Source of the DNA: Poa pratensis
Taxonomy: Eukaryota; Streptophyta; Magnoliopsida; Poales; Poaceae
DNA length: 64,000 nucleotides
Assembly: GCA_947311845.1 (NCBI GenBank)
Contig: CAMZMU010000041.1
Span: forward strand, 133,861,975 to 133,925,974
Direction of reading: 5' to 3'
Below, one piece after another: positions 22,537 through 34,800 of this stretch. Made by a program: the position numbers and the translations under genes. The notes under the pieces are model-generated. The model was given only the letters and a program-made list of their open reading frames with translations, did not search any database and was not told the DNA's origin. The first letter of the stretch is position 1. Every line of letters begins with the position of its first letter.

Positions 22537-22821
22537 ATGAGTACTTCTGAGACCACTAAGTTGTATGATTTCACTAGCACAAACAACAATGATTTTGTTA
22601 TTTTGGATATTGAATGCAATCCATCTTGTCCTATTGTGCTTGGAAGACCTTTTCTTAGAACTATTGGTGCTATTATTGATATGAGAGAGGAGAATATTAA
22701 ATATCAATTCCCGCTCAAGAAAGGTATGGAACACTTCCCTAGGAAGAAGATAAAACCACCTTTTGATTCTATTGTTCGAACAAATTATAATGTTGATGCT
22801 TCTACACTTGGTAATACTTGA
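22537..22821 (+). pseudogene. gypsy protease C-terminal fragment
   Basis: A 94-codon frame reads CPIVLGRPFLRTIGAIIDMR followed by a GMEHFPRKK-type linker. The ILGRPFL block is the C-terminal hallmark of Athila-like gypsy aspartic proteases. The catalytic Asp is upstream of the fragment and missing, so no enzyme can be made. Confidence 0.8.
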
Positions 22822-25369
22822 TGCATGCTTTATGCCTAGCTAAAAGGCGTTAAAGAAAAGCGCGTATGGGAGGCAACCCATTATTTTTATTTCTGCAATT
22901 TTTCTTTTTATTGAGTGAAGGAACTTGTTTACTTCTGTAGCAACTCCTTTGTATCTTTACTTTTTCATATTGTTGTGCCAAGAAGAGTCTCTAATGATAA
23001 GATGATGCTAGATTTTGATTGCTGCGCAGAAACAGATTTTTGCTGTTCACTGTACCAAAATTATAAATTCGTAGAAATGTGATTTTAATCTGCAAATTTT
23101 TGTGCGTAATCCTGATGTATTTACGCATCTTTCGATAGTTCAAAGTTTTTTGATCTGAGCAACGTAATTGACTCGAAAAAATTCGTCTTTGCGGACTGTT
23201 CTGTTTTAGACATATTATGTCTTTTATTTTGTATTCTCTCTTTTACTAGTGTTGGGTGGAATTCTTTTTGTGTGGAAGAGCTTCACATAACATCAGTGGC
23301 AGTAGTTAATGTTTAAACTAACAGTCATATTGCGTCCTTACAGAACATGTGAGTTTTTTATTGATGCACTAACCCTCTAATGAGATTTAATTTGAGTTTG
23401 GTGTGGCTGGAGTTTTCAAGGGTCAAGAGAGAAGAGTGATATAATAGGATCAAGAAGAGTAAAGAGTTTAAACTTGGGAGGCTCCCATGTATCTCCCCAG
23501 CATATTTCAAGAAGACAAGCGTCTAATCTTGGTGATGCCTTGGGCATCCCCTTCTTCATTGTCAAAATTATCAGGTCATCTTTAGTGATACTATATTTTA
23601 ATTCTTTCACATCATATGTGCTATTCTTGGAGCGTCTGTGTGCTTTTATTTTCAGTATGTTATTTTTATTTTCTGATATCAACTTGATTGGATCCTAGCA
23701 TTCTTGATTGGGAGAGAGACACGCTCCGCTTTTTCATTGGAATACTCTCATTCTTCACTTATACTTGTTGAGTATTCATATCTAGCGTTGTTCAGCTTTT
23801 AGCTCTTATTTTCATGTATCTCTTCTCAGAGCTATTAGTTCTTTTAAAGAAAGTACTCTCTTACTTCACTTATACTTGTTTGGAGAGTTATTAAAATAAA
23901 TTGATTGGTGTTTGGTTGGAACAGAAAATGTTGCATGTGGTAAATGGTATAATGGAAAAGACTTACATACTCTTGTAGATCACTAACTTGGATAATTTGA
24001 TACTTGTCAATTGTTTTGAGTTAACAAGTAGGTCTAGATATTTGCATGATGTAAGTTAAGCCTATTAGTGAAGAACTACCGTAAAGCTTGTTGAAATTTA
24101 GTTTGCATGAGTGGTATTTCTAAGGTCTAGATATTTTCTAGTAAAAGGGTTTGGTTAACAAGGAAGACAGTGTGGAGTCTTATAATTTTTGCAATATGTT
24201 GGTCATATAAAACTTGGTGTATCGGTTGATAGTCTTTTTTGCTTAAATAACCTTGCTAGTCTAAACTCTGTACTGAGAGGGAATGTTTCTCGTGCATCCA
24301 AATCCTTGAGCCAAAATCCATGCCATCTGTGTCCACCATAACTACCTACATGTGGTATTTCCTTGCCACTCCAAGTAAATTTTTCATGTGCTACCTTTAA
24401 ATTATTCAAAATTGTTACTACTAATTTTTGTGTCAATGTTTACCAAGCTCATGAGGACGTGGTGGATGTCTTTATGTTACTTGTCAAGCAGACTTTACCT
24501 TCAGATTAGCGGCATATACATCCGCTTATCTATTAATTTTGCAAAAAGAACTGGCAACGGGGTGCCCAGTCCCAATTAATTACAACTTTAACCGCTTAAT
24601 CTCTTCACATTTTGTCAACTGAATACTCAGTGAAACATCTGCATGTGTAAACCAAAGAGAAAAAGAGGGATGATCTGCCTTGCTGGTAGAAATAACGTCC
24701 TTCATGGGAGCCGCTCTTAAAAGTTTGTTTGGCCGGGGTCATATTGTACTTTCCACTACTGATTCGTTGATCAATTAACATACACCTCTCAAAACTTAAT
24801 TTTTACTATCTATATGATTTCAAAAACTAAAAAGATCTAGCACATGATTTAATCCCTGATTCCCTCTGCGAAGGGCCTTTATTTTACTTTTATGTTGAGT
24901 CAGTTTTCCTACTTCTTACTATCTTCCACAAGCAAACACTAGTGTCAACTTTGGTACAACAATTGTTATATGCTACATATTGGATTTATTATATTGCTTT
25001 GTGTTGACAATATCCATGAGATAAATATGTTAAAAGTTGAAGCAAACGATGAAACTTAAATCTTTCTTTGTGTTGGTTAAATACCTTTTACTAGAATCTA
25101 TTGCTTTTTTAGTTAACTCTTATGTAAACCTGTGGATGCAATGTCTCCAAAGTATTATTCATGTAAAGTTTTGCTTGTATGATTCAGTTGTTTACTCATT
25201 ATTTATTTGGTAGCAAACTATAGACCATTGACTTGGACCACTTCATTCATTTACATGTGTCTTACAATACTATTTGATCAAGATTATGATGGTAGCATGT
25301 CACTTCAAAAATTATTTTGTTTTATCGTTTACCTACTCGAGGACGAGTAGGAACTAAGCTTGGGGATGC
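22822..25369 (+). other. non-coding interior of gypsy element 1
   Basis: AT-rich sequence without pol domains. It ends in ACGAGTAGGAACTAAGCTTG and GGGATGC directly before the 3' LTR, the polypurine-tract region of this family. Confidence 0.7.
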
Positions 25370-26527
25370 TGATATGTCTCAAACGTATCTATAATTTTTG
25401 ATGTTTTATGTTGATATTATACTAATTGTTGCATATTTTACATACACTTCATATCATTTTTATACATTTTTTGGGACTAACCTATTAACAAGATGCCACA
25501 GTGCCAGTTCCTGTTTTCTGCTGTTTTTGTATTTCAGAAAAGCTGTTGAGGAAATATTCTTGAAATTGGACGAAAATCAACGGAGATCCCTATTTCACCG
25601 ACACGTCCACGAAGTCCAAAGGAGAGACGGAGAAGCGCCAGGAGGTGGCCACACCTGGGCTCGGCGTGGTCCCACCTCCTGCCGCGCCGAGGGGTGGTGT
25701 GGGCCCCTCGGGTGGCCTCCGCCGCCGCTCTTTCGCCTATTTATTCCTCCCATCCGGAAAACCCTAAATACCCGAGCATTATTCCAGGAAAAGTGCCGTC
25801 GTCGTCAACCCTAGTTCGGGAGGGCTCTGAAGCTCTTCCCGGCACTCTACCGGAGGGGAGATCATCACCGGAGGGCTCTACATCGCCATGCCTGCCTCCG
25901 GAGTGATGCGTGAGTAGTTCATCCTTGGACTACGGGTCCTTAGCAGTAGCTAGATGGTTGTCTCTCCACTTTATGCTATCATGTTTAGATCTTGTGAGCT
26001 GCCTAACATGATCAAGATCATCTTATTGTAATGCTACATGTTGTGTTTGCTGAGATCCGATGAATATTGAATATTATGATCAAGTTGATTATTAATCTAT
26101 GTTACATGTTATTTATGATCTTGCATGCTCTCCGTTACTATTAGATGCTTTGGCCAAGTAGATGTTTGTAACTCCAAGAGAGGGTATTTATGCTAGATAG
26201 TGGGTTCATGCCTCCAGTAATCTGGGCGAGTGACAGCAACGTCTACGGTTGTGGATGTGCTGTTGCCACTAGAGATAACATAACAATGCTATGTCTGCGG
26301 TCATATGTATTTGTTTACATTACGCACATTACTTAATGCGATTATCCGTTGCTTGTAACTTAATACCAACGGGGGACACGGATGTTAACCTGACGGTGGA
26401 TTATTAGTCATAGATGCGGTTGGATAACGGTCTATGTATCTTGTCGCAATGCCCAATTAAATATCATGGTAGTCATCTTGTCATTTATATGCATTGTCAT
26501 GCGCTCACTATTTTATCAATTGTCCAG
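25370..26527 (+). repeat. 3' LTR of gypsy element 1, truncated
   Basis: Opens TGATATGTCTCAAACG and follows the 5' LTR to ...TTTATCAATTGTCCAG, where a different LTR begins. The remaining about 420 bases of the LTR were not found in the window. Confidence 0.85.
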
Positions 26528-27066
26528 TGATGCATGTAAAATGCATACATGAACTTTACATTTTATTACATGTTATTCCATGTTATTTGCATCATATAAG
26601 GGTTATATTCATGATTTATATTGAGTTTTGGGGATAATTAACAGTTTCTCCATTTTTCTGGAATTAACCCTACACTGTCAGAAAACCCCATTTTCTATAT
26701 TTTTACGTTTCAGGCGACCAAATCACGTCATAATGACCTGAGATTTTACGGGATCACTTTTTTGGAAGGAAGGAAATATAGGCGCAAAGGAAACGAAAAA
26801 ATGGAGACCAGAAGGCCGAAAGAGGTGGGCCCACGCGGCCAGATTCCTTGACCGCGTGGGACCCTCCAAAATGGCCCTCGGGCCTCCGCTGCCGTCGATC
26901 CTTCTTCCCGAAGCTTCGTCATGACCTAAAAACGACTATATATAGATCCCCCACAGGGCTTTCCTGAAAGAGAGCGCCGCCGAAACATAGAAACCACGAA
27001 ACAGAGACCTGGAGCTGAAGATTGGAGGGGGAAAACTCCGGCGGGGCGCTGCCGACGTGGTCTCCT
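26528..27066 (+). repeat. 5' part of a third gypsy LTR, plus orientation
   Basis: Its first 28 bases (TGATGCATGTAAAATGCATA and on) are shared with the LTRs of gypsy element 2, after which the two diverge. A TATATATA box lies at 26936-26943. It stops where LTR A of element 2 begins. It may be a cut solo LTR or a remnant of a related subfamily. Confidence 0.7.
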
Positions 27067-28484
27067 TGATAATCCCCAAGAGCAAGGAATCACTGTAGCA
27101 CAATTCGATAAGTATTTGAGTGTCGAACCCACGAGGAGCTGAAGGTAAACTATCTATTCTCTAAAGCCCTATAACCCTCTTATATGGCCGTTTGTGCAAA
27201 GCAATAAGTTTAAATATGAAAGGAACTAACTAATGAAAGCAAGTGATGTGGAATGGGTTTATCTAGTAACAAGTTTCTCAATCAAGTTTCAAACGCAAGT
27301 TTCTTAGAGCAAGTTTCTCAAAGTAGCAAGTAGCAAATATCTCAAGTAGCAAATATCTCAAGGGAGCAAATGTTCTAGCAATTGTTATTTCATTCGTGTG
27401 GTTGTCACAATTAGTGAAGCACATGTTTCAGTCTTAATTGTTTCTTCTAGGAAGGAGCCATAAATAGGTGTAGCCAAGTAAATGAACTAAAACCCCTTAT
27501 GATGGATCTCATGGCCAAGTAAATGAGCACACAAGAATTATTAAGACATAAAAGTCCCACCATAGCCTTAAGTTCTAAGGTCCCCTATATATATCCCCCA
27601 ATAAAGTAACTTCATGACTCGGTCTCAGGTTTACATGTCCTCCCAAGTCTCCCTCACTCCATTACATTACCGGTGATCACCTTACATGCATTCCCCAACA
27701 TATGTGTGCACTCATATATTGTACATAAAGACAATCATAAAAGATAACAAAACTTGTATGCAACCAATCAACGAACTATTTCACTATTGCCATGAACAAA
27801 TCACTTCTCAAACATAGATGGGGAGACACAATAGATCAAGGGAATAGTATATTGCATCATATATCATGTTTGCCAAGAGTTTACAGTGGAGAGATGGAGA
27901 TGATCTTGCTGTAGATGTTGATGATGAACACGCCGGAGGGGGGTGGAGCCCTCCGGAGGTGATTCCGGCGGCGTTTCCCCCTCCGATCTTCTCCGGCGGC
28001 AGCCTTCTGACTCTCTGTTTCGTGGTTTTGTGTTTCTCGCCGCCTCCTCCCGAAACTCCCCGGGGGACTATTTTTATAGCCGGTTTTAGGTCAAGACGAA
28101 GCCACGGAGACGAAAACGGACGGCATCGGAGCCACGAGGGGGAAAAGAGGGGTCCTCACGCGGCCAGGGAATCTGACCGTGGGGCCCTCTAGTTTCCAGC
28201 TGGTTGGGCTTCTGGTCTTCATTTTCAGCCCATTGCGTTCGTCTCGAAAATTCTGAACCGTGCTCTTTGGCCTTGCCCTTTTTGGAGTCCCGAAGCTCCC
28301 GGAAAGTCCGAAACACTAAAAAAGACGTTTTCTGGAAAACAGAGTTAGAACCAAAAGAGGGGGGATTGTTTAGAAAATCCCCGAAATCATTATAAAACAT
28401 GAATATAACATCATATAAGTTGCAAATATGTAGGAATATCTAGTAATAACATGCAAAGTTCATGTATGCATTTTACATGCATCA
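27067..28484 (-). repeat. 3' LTR (LTR A) of gypsy element 2
   Basis: 1418 bp, read in sense from 28484 (TGATGCATG) to 27067 (ATTATCA). It includes short internal repeats such as AAGTAGCAAATATCTC twice near 27325-27360. Confidence 0.88.
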
Positions 28485-28530
28485 ACATCCCCAAGCTTAA
28501 CCTATACTCGTCCTCGAGTATGAAGGTGAT
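28485..28530 (-). other. polypurine-tract region of gypsy element 2
   Basis: In sense this reads CGAGGACGAGTATAGGTTAA followed by GCTTGGGGATGT and then the LTR. The same CGAGGACGAGTA ... AAGCTTGGGGATG arrangement precedes the 3' LTR of element 1. Confidence 0.8.
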
Positions 28531-31500
28531 AAAACTAACATGGACTTTGCATTTTAATACTATCAATGGATATCAAAGATGATTACTATTGCTACATAAA
28601 GTCAAATGATTCATTCTCAAAGGAGTAGCAATATACAAGATAGATTATGAAGTGATATCAAATATTCAATGAAAGGATGTTCAATGATAATTCACAAAGT
28701 GTAACATAGAAGAAAGTACTATGGACCAAATGTATGCATAATGAAAAGTAAAAACATCCTATAATGGTCATAGAGTACTCTTGTAAATCTGAATATAAAA
28801 GGTGGACACTTTGGAAAGATAGATAAATAAGTAGAGGTAAAACATGAATAAGTTTCATCTAGCTTCCAAATGCTTCTACTTAAGTTAATGTTTGCAATGT
28901 GGTATCCATTGGTGTGGAGCTCTCATTACCCCTATCATAGCATCTTGAATGGTTAAAGTTTAAAGTGAAAGCAAATATGAGTAATGTGCTTGACAAAGTA
29001 TGGGTTGAATGCCTCATGCCCCTTGAATACAAGTACCTCTCCAACTGGCTACTCAACTCGGGTCACAAAGCAAGTTCAAGTTAAAGTCATTGCAAGTAAT
29101 AATAGCATCATTAAGAGTTGCTCCCGGGGTACCTCTTGTCCCAGGACATGGAACAAGCCCATGTCAAAATGACAAGACAAACAAACAAAATGGACAATCT
29201 CAGCACTCTTTTATTTACTATTGTTATAGCTTTTTATTGTGAAGTGCCTCACTGAAGGTCCACCGTGATATGTAAGTAAATTTCCACCATGAATGATGCA
29301 TGGCTTGGGTTAGCCGCCCGGTGAGTCTCTCTAGCCATTTATACTTACTCCTCAAACTTACCAAGTTTCCACTTTTATTTCACACAATGTTAGGCATCCA
29401 TAAACAAAAGTACATGATATCAACTAAATATAATTAAGAGCACTGTTGAAAGCTTGCCATGTGACAGCACATATGAGCTAACTCCCAACCAAGACTCTTG
29501 TCAAGCACACAACTTCATAATTTTAATCACAATGGTTCATGTTTATTAAGTGCAATGAAAGTAAAGTGTGCATCAAGTTCGTGAGAGCTTTTTAACCAAC
29601 TTTTCCCATAACAATCAATAACATAAGCATTTTAATTTGGAAGCAAAGATAATACAATATAACATGATAAACATACTTGGAATAGCATAAAGCTAACAGG
29701 TAGATATGGTGGACTCACTGGAAAAACTTTGGTTGAAGGTGTTGGAAAACAAGTTTTTACTTGTTGGAATTTTTTGGGCTAGCAAAAGGGAGAAAGTTGA
29801 CCGTCTAAATGCATGCATAAGTGTCCATAGAACTAACCAATCCATGTTAAACAAAGTAAAGTGACATTCAGCATCAAAACATGAATAAAAGATAGCTCTT
29901 GATAAAACACTTGCAAATTAATACTCATTAAAAAGCACATGAATCATGCAACTATATGTATCTTTTTGAATCAACTCAAACATCCCTTTCCCAATCTTTT
30001 TAATAGCATCCAACTTAATTCAACCCAAATTTCCAGTAGCTTTCTCATATATAAATGATAGTGGTGGTCTCAAGACAAACAAAAATCAAAATAAAAAGCA
30101 AATAAAAGACGCTCCAAGTTTATGTGATAGGGTGCATTGATCGAAAAACAGAAGTTAGACGTGTGCAAACCGAGAGTGTGTTGGTCCAGTGGGGTTGTCT
30201 TCACATCCCCAAGCTTATGGTCTTCACCATCCTTGGATAGCTCTTGGTGCATCTCCTCTAATCCCTGTGAAAAAACTTCAAAACACCGTTTCTCCCATTT
30301 CTTTTCTGTGGGGTGACATTAGTAGTGATAGACAAATGAATTGCTTGCTGCATAAAATCCTTAAACAAAAATTCATATGAATGTCCAGAAAGTGTATAAT
30401 GTTGTATGCCTACTTATAAACTCAATTGGATCAAAAAGATTCAAGTTAAAAGTTCAAAGAATGCATCAAACAAAATGGGACAGAATCCGTCCAGAAAAAC
30501 AGCAGCAGCAAAACGTATTTTTCTACCCTACTTAAATATGTCGAAAAAATCTGAAAAAATTCACGCTCACAGAGGATGAAAAGTTGCAACCACAGTTCAA
30601 ATTTCAGCTCATTCGGAGTTACAGAATAGGAATTAAAAATCATACCGTGCACAGATTCGTGCTGGAATAAAATCTCCGAATGCAAAAAGCAACTTTTTCA
30701 AGCCAAAATAGGTAAAACTTGGCACTTTATTAAGAATTCCAGAAACTAAACTAAAAACTAAGTCTCTTGTTACAGCAAGAGGACACAAAGAAAATCAAAA
30801 GTAAAAACAACCGGGTTGCCTCCCGTAAAGCGCTTTCTTTATAGCCATATAGCTAGGCTTACTTGGTATCAAGATGGTTGGAGTGAGGTGGCTTGGCATC
30901 CCCAAGCTTAAATTCTTGTACTTATTTGATATATGTAGGGTGAGCCTAGGGGTAACATCCCCAAGCTTGAGTGTTTGTCCCTCGTGATCTTTATTCATCA
31001 CCCTCAACTCTTCCACTTGAAAGTTCTCTTCACACAAAACTCATCTTAAAACTTGATTAGAGGGGTTAGTGTCTCCATAAATGAAATCCTCATAGGTACA
31101 GCAAAGACATATCATGAGTTGATTCTACACATTAGCTAATATTACTATGGTTGTGTATTGCTCTTTGATCAATAGAACCACACAAAACACAAGTAATGAG
31201 AGTAATGCAAAATAAAGACAGAATCTGTCAAAAATGGACAGCCCGTAAAGAGTGAATTTTCAGAGGCACTTACGTTGCTCAAATCAGAAAACTTTGAACT
31301 AATGAAATGTGTATTAATAACTGAATATTGCTGTCGTAAAATATCAGGTCAAAATTCCTCTTCTGTGATTTTATACATTTTTCGCAGTGAAGCTCAGGCA
31401 TCTGTTTTCTGGACAGCAAATCACTATTGTTTAATCCTACCTCTCAAAAGAGGTTATTCTTGCCATTAAGATGAAAAATAAGATACAAAGGTGATGTTAC

Positions 31501-31903
31501 GGTAGTAAACAAGCACCTTGACTCAAAAACCCAAAACTTAAGCTGAAGATAAAAATAAAAAAGAAACAAAAAGAACCAAGCAAGAATCAAGAGAAACAAT
31601 CAAAGAAGAAGGAAAATATTTTTGTTGTTTTTGATTTAGCAAAAAGGCAAAAGGAGAAGCAAATATATACAACATAAACACTCTTTTTATTTGGTTTTAG
31701 CTTTGGGAAAAGTTTTAATGATAGAGACTTTGCAACGGTTCCATTGGCATGAACAACACATGTTCAAGGTCGACCCCAACTTCTCCATTACTCATCCTTC
31801 TCATTTACTTTCCCAAATTTTATATAAAATGAAAATCTTAAACTAATTGTCACAAAACAGTAGGTAAAGATATTTTACATGTTGTAAAGATATAAAGGTG
31901 TGC
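28531..31903 (-). other. non-coding interior of gypsy element 2
   Basis: AT-rich, without pol domains. It contains further copies of the CATCCCCAAGCTTA motif at about 30204, 30897 and 30955, the reverse complement of the polypurine-proximal motif. Confidence 0.7.
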
Positions 31904-32533
31904 TCAAACCGAATAGGAAATTAAAGCATAAGGAACACACCACAGAATATTAAACAATTTACTTTTAAGTCTAACTCTCTTCCTATGCATTGGAATTTTA
32001 TATATGAATAAATAACAACAAATTTGAGGTAACCAATGCATATAATAATCAATAGCTTGCATTTTAAATAACATAGAAACATAAAGGGGATTCTTATCTC
32101 TTCCTCTCTCATAATAGTTGCAAGCATTAAAGTTAAACATAACCACATAGTTTTGAATAGAATCACCACATAAAGACTTATCATCTAATGAGCATAATGG
32201 ATCATCAAACTCAATTAAATCACTTTCATCCTCAATAGTAGGTGGACTGAAAATATCATATACATCATTGTAATCATCATAAATGGGAGACATAGTATCA
32301 TCAAAATAAATTTTCTCTTCCAAACTTGGGGGACTAAAAATATCATATTCATCAAAACAAACTTCCCCAAGCTTAAGGTTTTCCTTAGCATTAGCAATAA
32401 AGGTGTTCAACGAATTAGTACTACCACAAACATGATTGTTATGCAAATAAAATTTAATTTTCTCCTCAAACACTTCATGTCCTAACTCAAGATAGATATT
32501 ATACAGTTCTATAATTGTTTGGTTGTTTTCCAT
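31904..32533 (-). CDS. acidic protein of unknown function in gypsy element 2
   Basis: An intact 209-codon frame starting MENNQTIIELYNIYLELGHE, placed just after the leader as a gag would be. The middle contains a duplicated YDIFSPP motif (about residues 63-69 and 92-98) in an Asp/Glu-rich stretch, and the tail is Lys/Arg- and Cys-rich. No zinc knuckle or known gag fold is visible. It may be a vestigial gag-region product of a non-autonomous family. I do not recognise a function. Confidence 0.5.
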   Translation of the reverse strand: MENNQTIIELYNIYLELGHEVFEEKIKFYLHNNHVCGSTNSLNTFIANAKENLKLGEVCFDEYDIFSPPSLEEKIYFDDTMSPIYDDYNDVYDIFSPPTIEDESDLIEFDDPLCSLDDKSLCGDSIQNYVVMFNFNACNYYERGRDKNPLYVSMLFKMQAIDYYMHWLPQICCYLFIYKIPMHRKRVRLKSKLFNILWCVPYALISYSV

Positions 32534-32601
32534 TTTATAATAATGTTTTAGATTTATATGTTAGTATGCAATGCAAACAAGAATAAAAGCTTAGCACAAC
32601 G

Positions 32602-32620
32602 CTCCCCGGCAACGGCGCCA
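32602..32620 (-). other. conserved leader next to the 5' LTR of gypsy element 2
   Basis: In sense this reads TGGCGCCGTTGCCGGGGAG, shared (one change) with element 1 at 21386-21405. It lies about 12 bases inside the LTR, close to the expected primer-binding region. Confidence 0.7.
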
Positions 32621-32630
32621 GAAAAGTGCT

Positions 32631-33700
32631 TGATAATCCCCAAGAGCAAGGAATCACTGTAGCACAATTCGATAAGTATTTGAGTGTCGAACCCACGAGG
32701 AGCTGAAGGTAAACTATCTATTCTCTAAAGCCCTATAACCCTCTTATATGGCCGTTTGTGCAAAGCAATAAGTTTAAATATGAAAGGAACTAACTAATGA
32801 AAGCAAGTGATGTGGAATGGGTTTATCTAGTAACAAGTTTCTCAATCAAGTTTCAAACGCAAGTTTCTTAGAGCAAGTTTCTCAAAGTAGCAAGTAGCAA
32901 ATATCTCAAGTAGCAAATATCTCAAGGGAGCAAATGTTCTAGCAATTGTTATTTCATTCGTGTGGTTGTCACAATTAGTGAAGCACATGTTTCAGTCTTA
33001 ATTGTTTCTTCTAGGAAGGAGCCATAAATAGGTGTAGCCAAGTAAATGAACTAAAACCCCTTATGATGGATCTCATGGCCAAGTAAATGAGCACACAAGA
33101 ATTATTAAGACATAAAAGTCCCACCATAGCCTTAAGTTCTAAGGTCCCCTATATATATCCCCCAATAAAGTAACTTCATGACTCGGTCTCAGGTTTACAT
33201 GTCCTCCCAAGTCTCCCTCACTCCATTACATTACCGGTGATCACCTTACATGCATTCCCCAACATATGTGTGCACTCATATATTGTACATAAAGACAATC
33301 ATAAAAGATAACAAAACTTGTATGCAACCAATCAACGAACTATTTCACTATTGCCATGAACAAATCACTTCTCAAACATAGATGGGGAGACACAATAGAT
33401 CAAGGGAATAGTATATTGCATCATATATCATGTTTGCCAAGAGTTTACAGTGGAGAGATGGAGATGATCTTGCTGTAGATGTTGATGATGAACACGCCGG
33501 AGGGGGGTGGAGCCCTCCGGAGGTGATTCCGGCGGCGTTTCCCCCCTCCGATCTTCTCCGGCGGCAGCCTTCTGACTCTCTGTTTCGTGGTTTTGTGTTT
33601 CTCCGCCGCCTCCTCCCGAAACTCCCGGGGGACTATTTTTATAGCCGGTTTTAGGTCAAGACGAATCCACGAAGACGAAAACAGACGGCATCGGAGCCAC
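32631..33700 (-). repeat. 5' LTR (LTR B) of gypsy element 2, truncated
   Basis: Matches LTR A from 27067 to about 28135. It stops at GGAGCCAC (33693-33700), where CACTA-derived sequence begins. The missing 348 bases would contain the start of the promoter region of this LTR. Confidence 0.88.
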
Positions 33701-33706
33701 ACTAGT

Positions 33707-34438
33707 AGACGACTATCCGGGGGTATGAAGACATGGTATCACCCCGTGCGGATGGCTTGAGCCGAGTTCATGAAGCTGGTCAACCGATCATGTCTTGGGA
33801 GCTGCTCCACCTCGCAGACGGATGCATGCTCTCTTTGCAAAATGCTATCTTGACGCGAGTGAGCAACCTTCTTAAAGAAGATAATCCAAATTACCCGGTG
33901 TTCACTGTCAAGGTGCCAAAAGACTTGGCCGAGTTCGTCCATGAAACCCCCGCGGATCTGTTTTTCATATCATACGAGGACGTCTTCAGGCTGTTTCACT
34001 TTAGACGGCTGGACTATAACTTGGTCCGCCTATACGCGCTCAACCAAGCGATGAGGATCATGAGAGATAATACCCTATACATCAAGGTAGTGGATCCCTA
34101 CTACATGCGTGACAGCCTGCTGGTGGAAGGATCAACGACACGGGCCAAGGCCACAAAGTTCCTCCAGAGAATCATGCTGAACAACAAGGATAAGAACAAC
34201 TTTCTTATGCCTTTCTTTTCCGAGTAAGTACACATCCGGTCGCCGCCGTCGTATCTTATGCGTTCTTATAGATTTCTTCCGTTGTTGATCCTTTCCAACA
34301 TTCCGTTTCAATTATGTTGAGCAGTGACGAGTACACAGTACTCATCGTCGTAAGCCCGAGGTGGTCCGTTGCCACTTATTTCGACTCAGGGAGTCTTAAA
34401 GACTACACCAGAATAAAGGGTGTTCTCGATGAGGCTCT
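33707..34438 (+). repeat. left arm of long inverted repeat
   Basis: 732 bp, nearly identical in reverse complement to 35902-36632. It starts AGACGACTATCCGGGGG and ends GATGAGGCTCT. It holds an uninterrupted frame (33733-34227) of the CACTA second protein. Confidence 0.93.
33733..34227 (+). pseudogene. CACTA-associated protein fragment, left-arm copy
   Basis: 164 codons including SRVHEAGQPIMSWELLHLAD, EFVHETPADLFFISYEDVF and LVRLYALNQAMRIM. The next exon-like piece, starting SSDEYTVLIVVSPRWSVATY, begins near 34320 and runs into the repeat boundary. The protein resembles the Ulp1 (C48) protease-like product carried by many plant CACTA elements. This copy is cut off from the rest of its gene. 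Confidence 0.7.
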
Positions 34439-34800
34439 GTGGAGCACCAAAAACTGTTTCTGTGGCGCATGGTCGGTGCGCCACAGACGAAAACAGACGA
34501 AAACAAACAATCTTCCCGGGGGACTGTGGAGCACCAAAAACTGTTTCTGTGGCGCATGGTCGGTGCGCCACAGAATCCTCGCCACAAAAATATTATTTAT
34601 GTGGCGCACGGAACCACGCGCCACAGAAAGTAGACAGTTCTGTGGCGCACGTCCAGAAATGCGCCACTAAATTATTTTCCATGCGCCACGGAGAGAATTT
34701 CGATTATTTGCTGTATTTGACAATAATGTATCTGTGGCGCACTTTATTCGTGCGCTACAGAATATGGTGCGCCACAAAATTATTTACCGTGCGTCACTAA
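34439..34800. repeat. CACTA subterminal repeats with an 87-bp duplicated unit
   Basis: GTGGAGCACCAAAAACTG starts at 34439 and 34526, each followed by a CTGTGGCGCATG/GTGCGCCACAG hairpin. More TGGCGCAC or GTGCGCCAC motifs follow to about 34800. Such motifs are transposase-binding repeats near CACTA ends. Confidence 0.8.

Larger units (their letters stand above)
19798..26527 (+). mobile_element. gypsy-type LTR retrotransposon 1 (non-autonomous)
   Basis: Direct LTRs at 19798-21375 and 25370-26527 (truncated) flank a 4-kb interior. The leader after the 5' LTR carries the GACGCCGTTGCCGGGGAG block. The interior keeps only a protease-like scrap, with no reverse transcriptase or integrase, and contains a younger DNA insertion. 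In the first about 150 bases the two LTRs differ at roughly a dozen positions, almost all transitions, so this is an old insertion with methylation-type decay. Confidence 0.9.
27067..33700 (-). mobile_element. gypsy-type LTR retrotransposon 2 (non-autonomous, young)
   Basis: It lies in reverse orientation: LTR A (27067-28484), interior, then LTR B (32631-33700, truncated). In sense orientation the leader next to LTR B carries TGGCGCCGTTGCCGGGGAG (reverse at 32602-32620) and the polypurine region lies next to LTR A (28485-28530). The LTRs look nearly identical; I noted only about half a dozen differences in 1070 bases, so the insertion is recent. The interior has no protease, reverse transcriptase or integrase. 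Confidence 0.9.
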
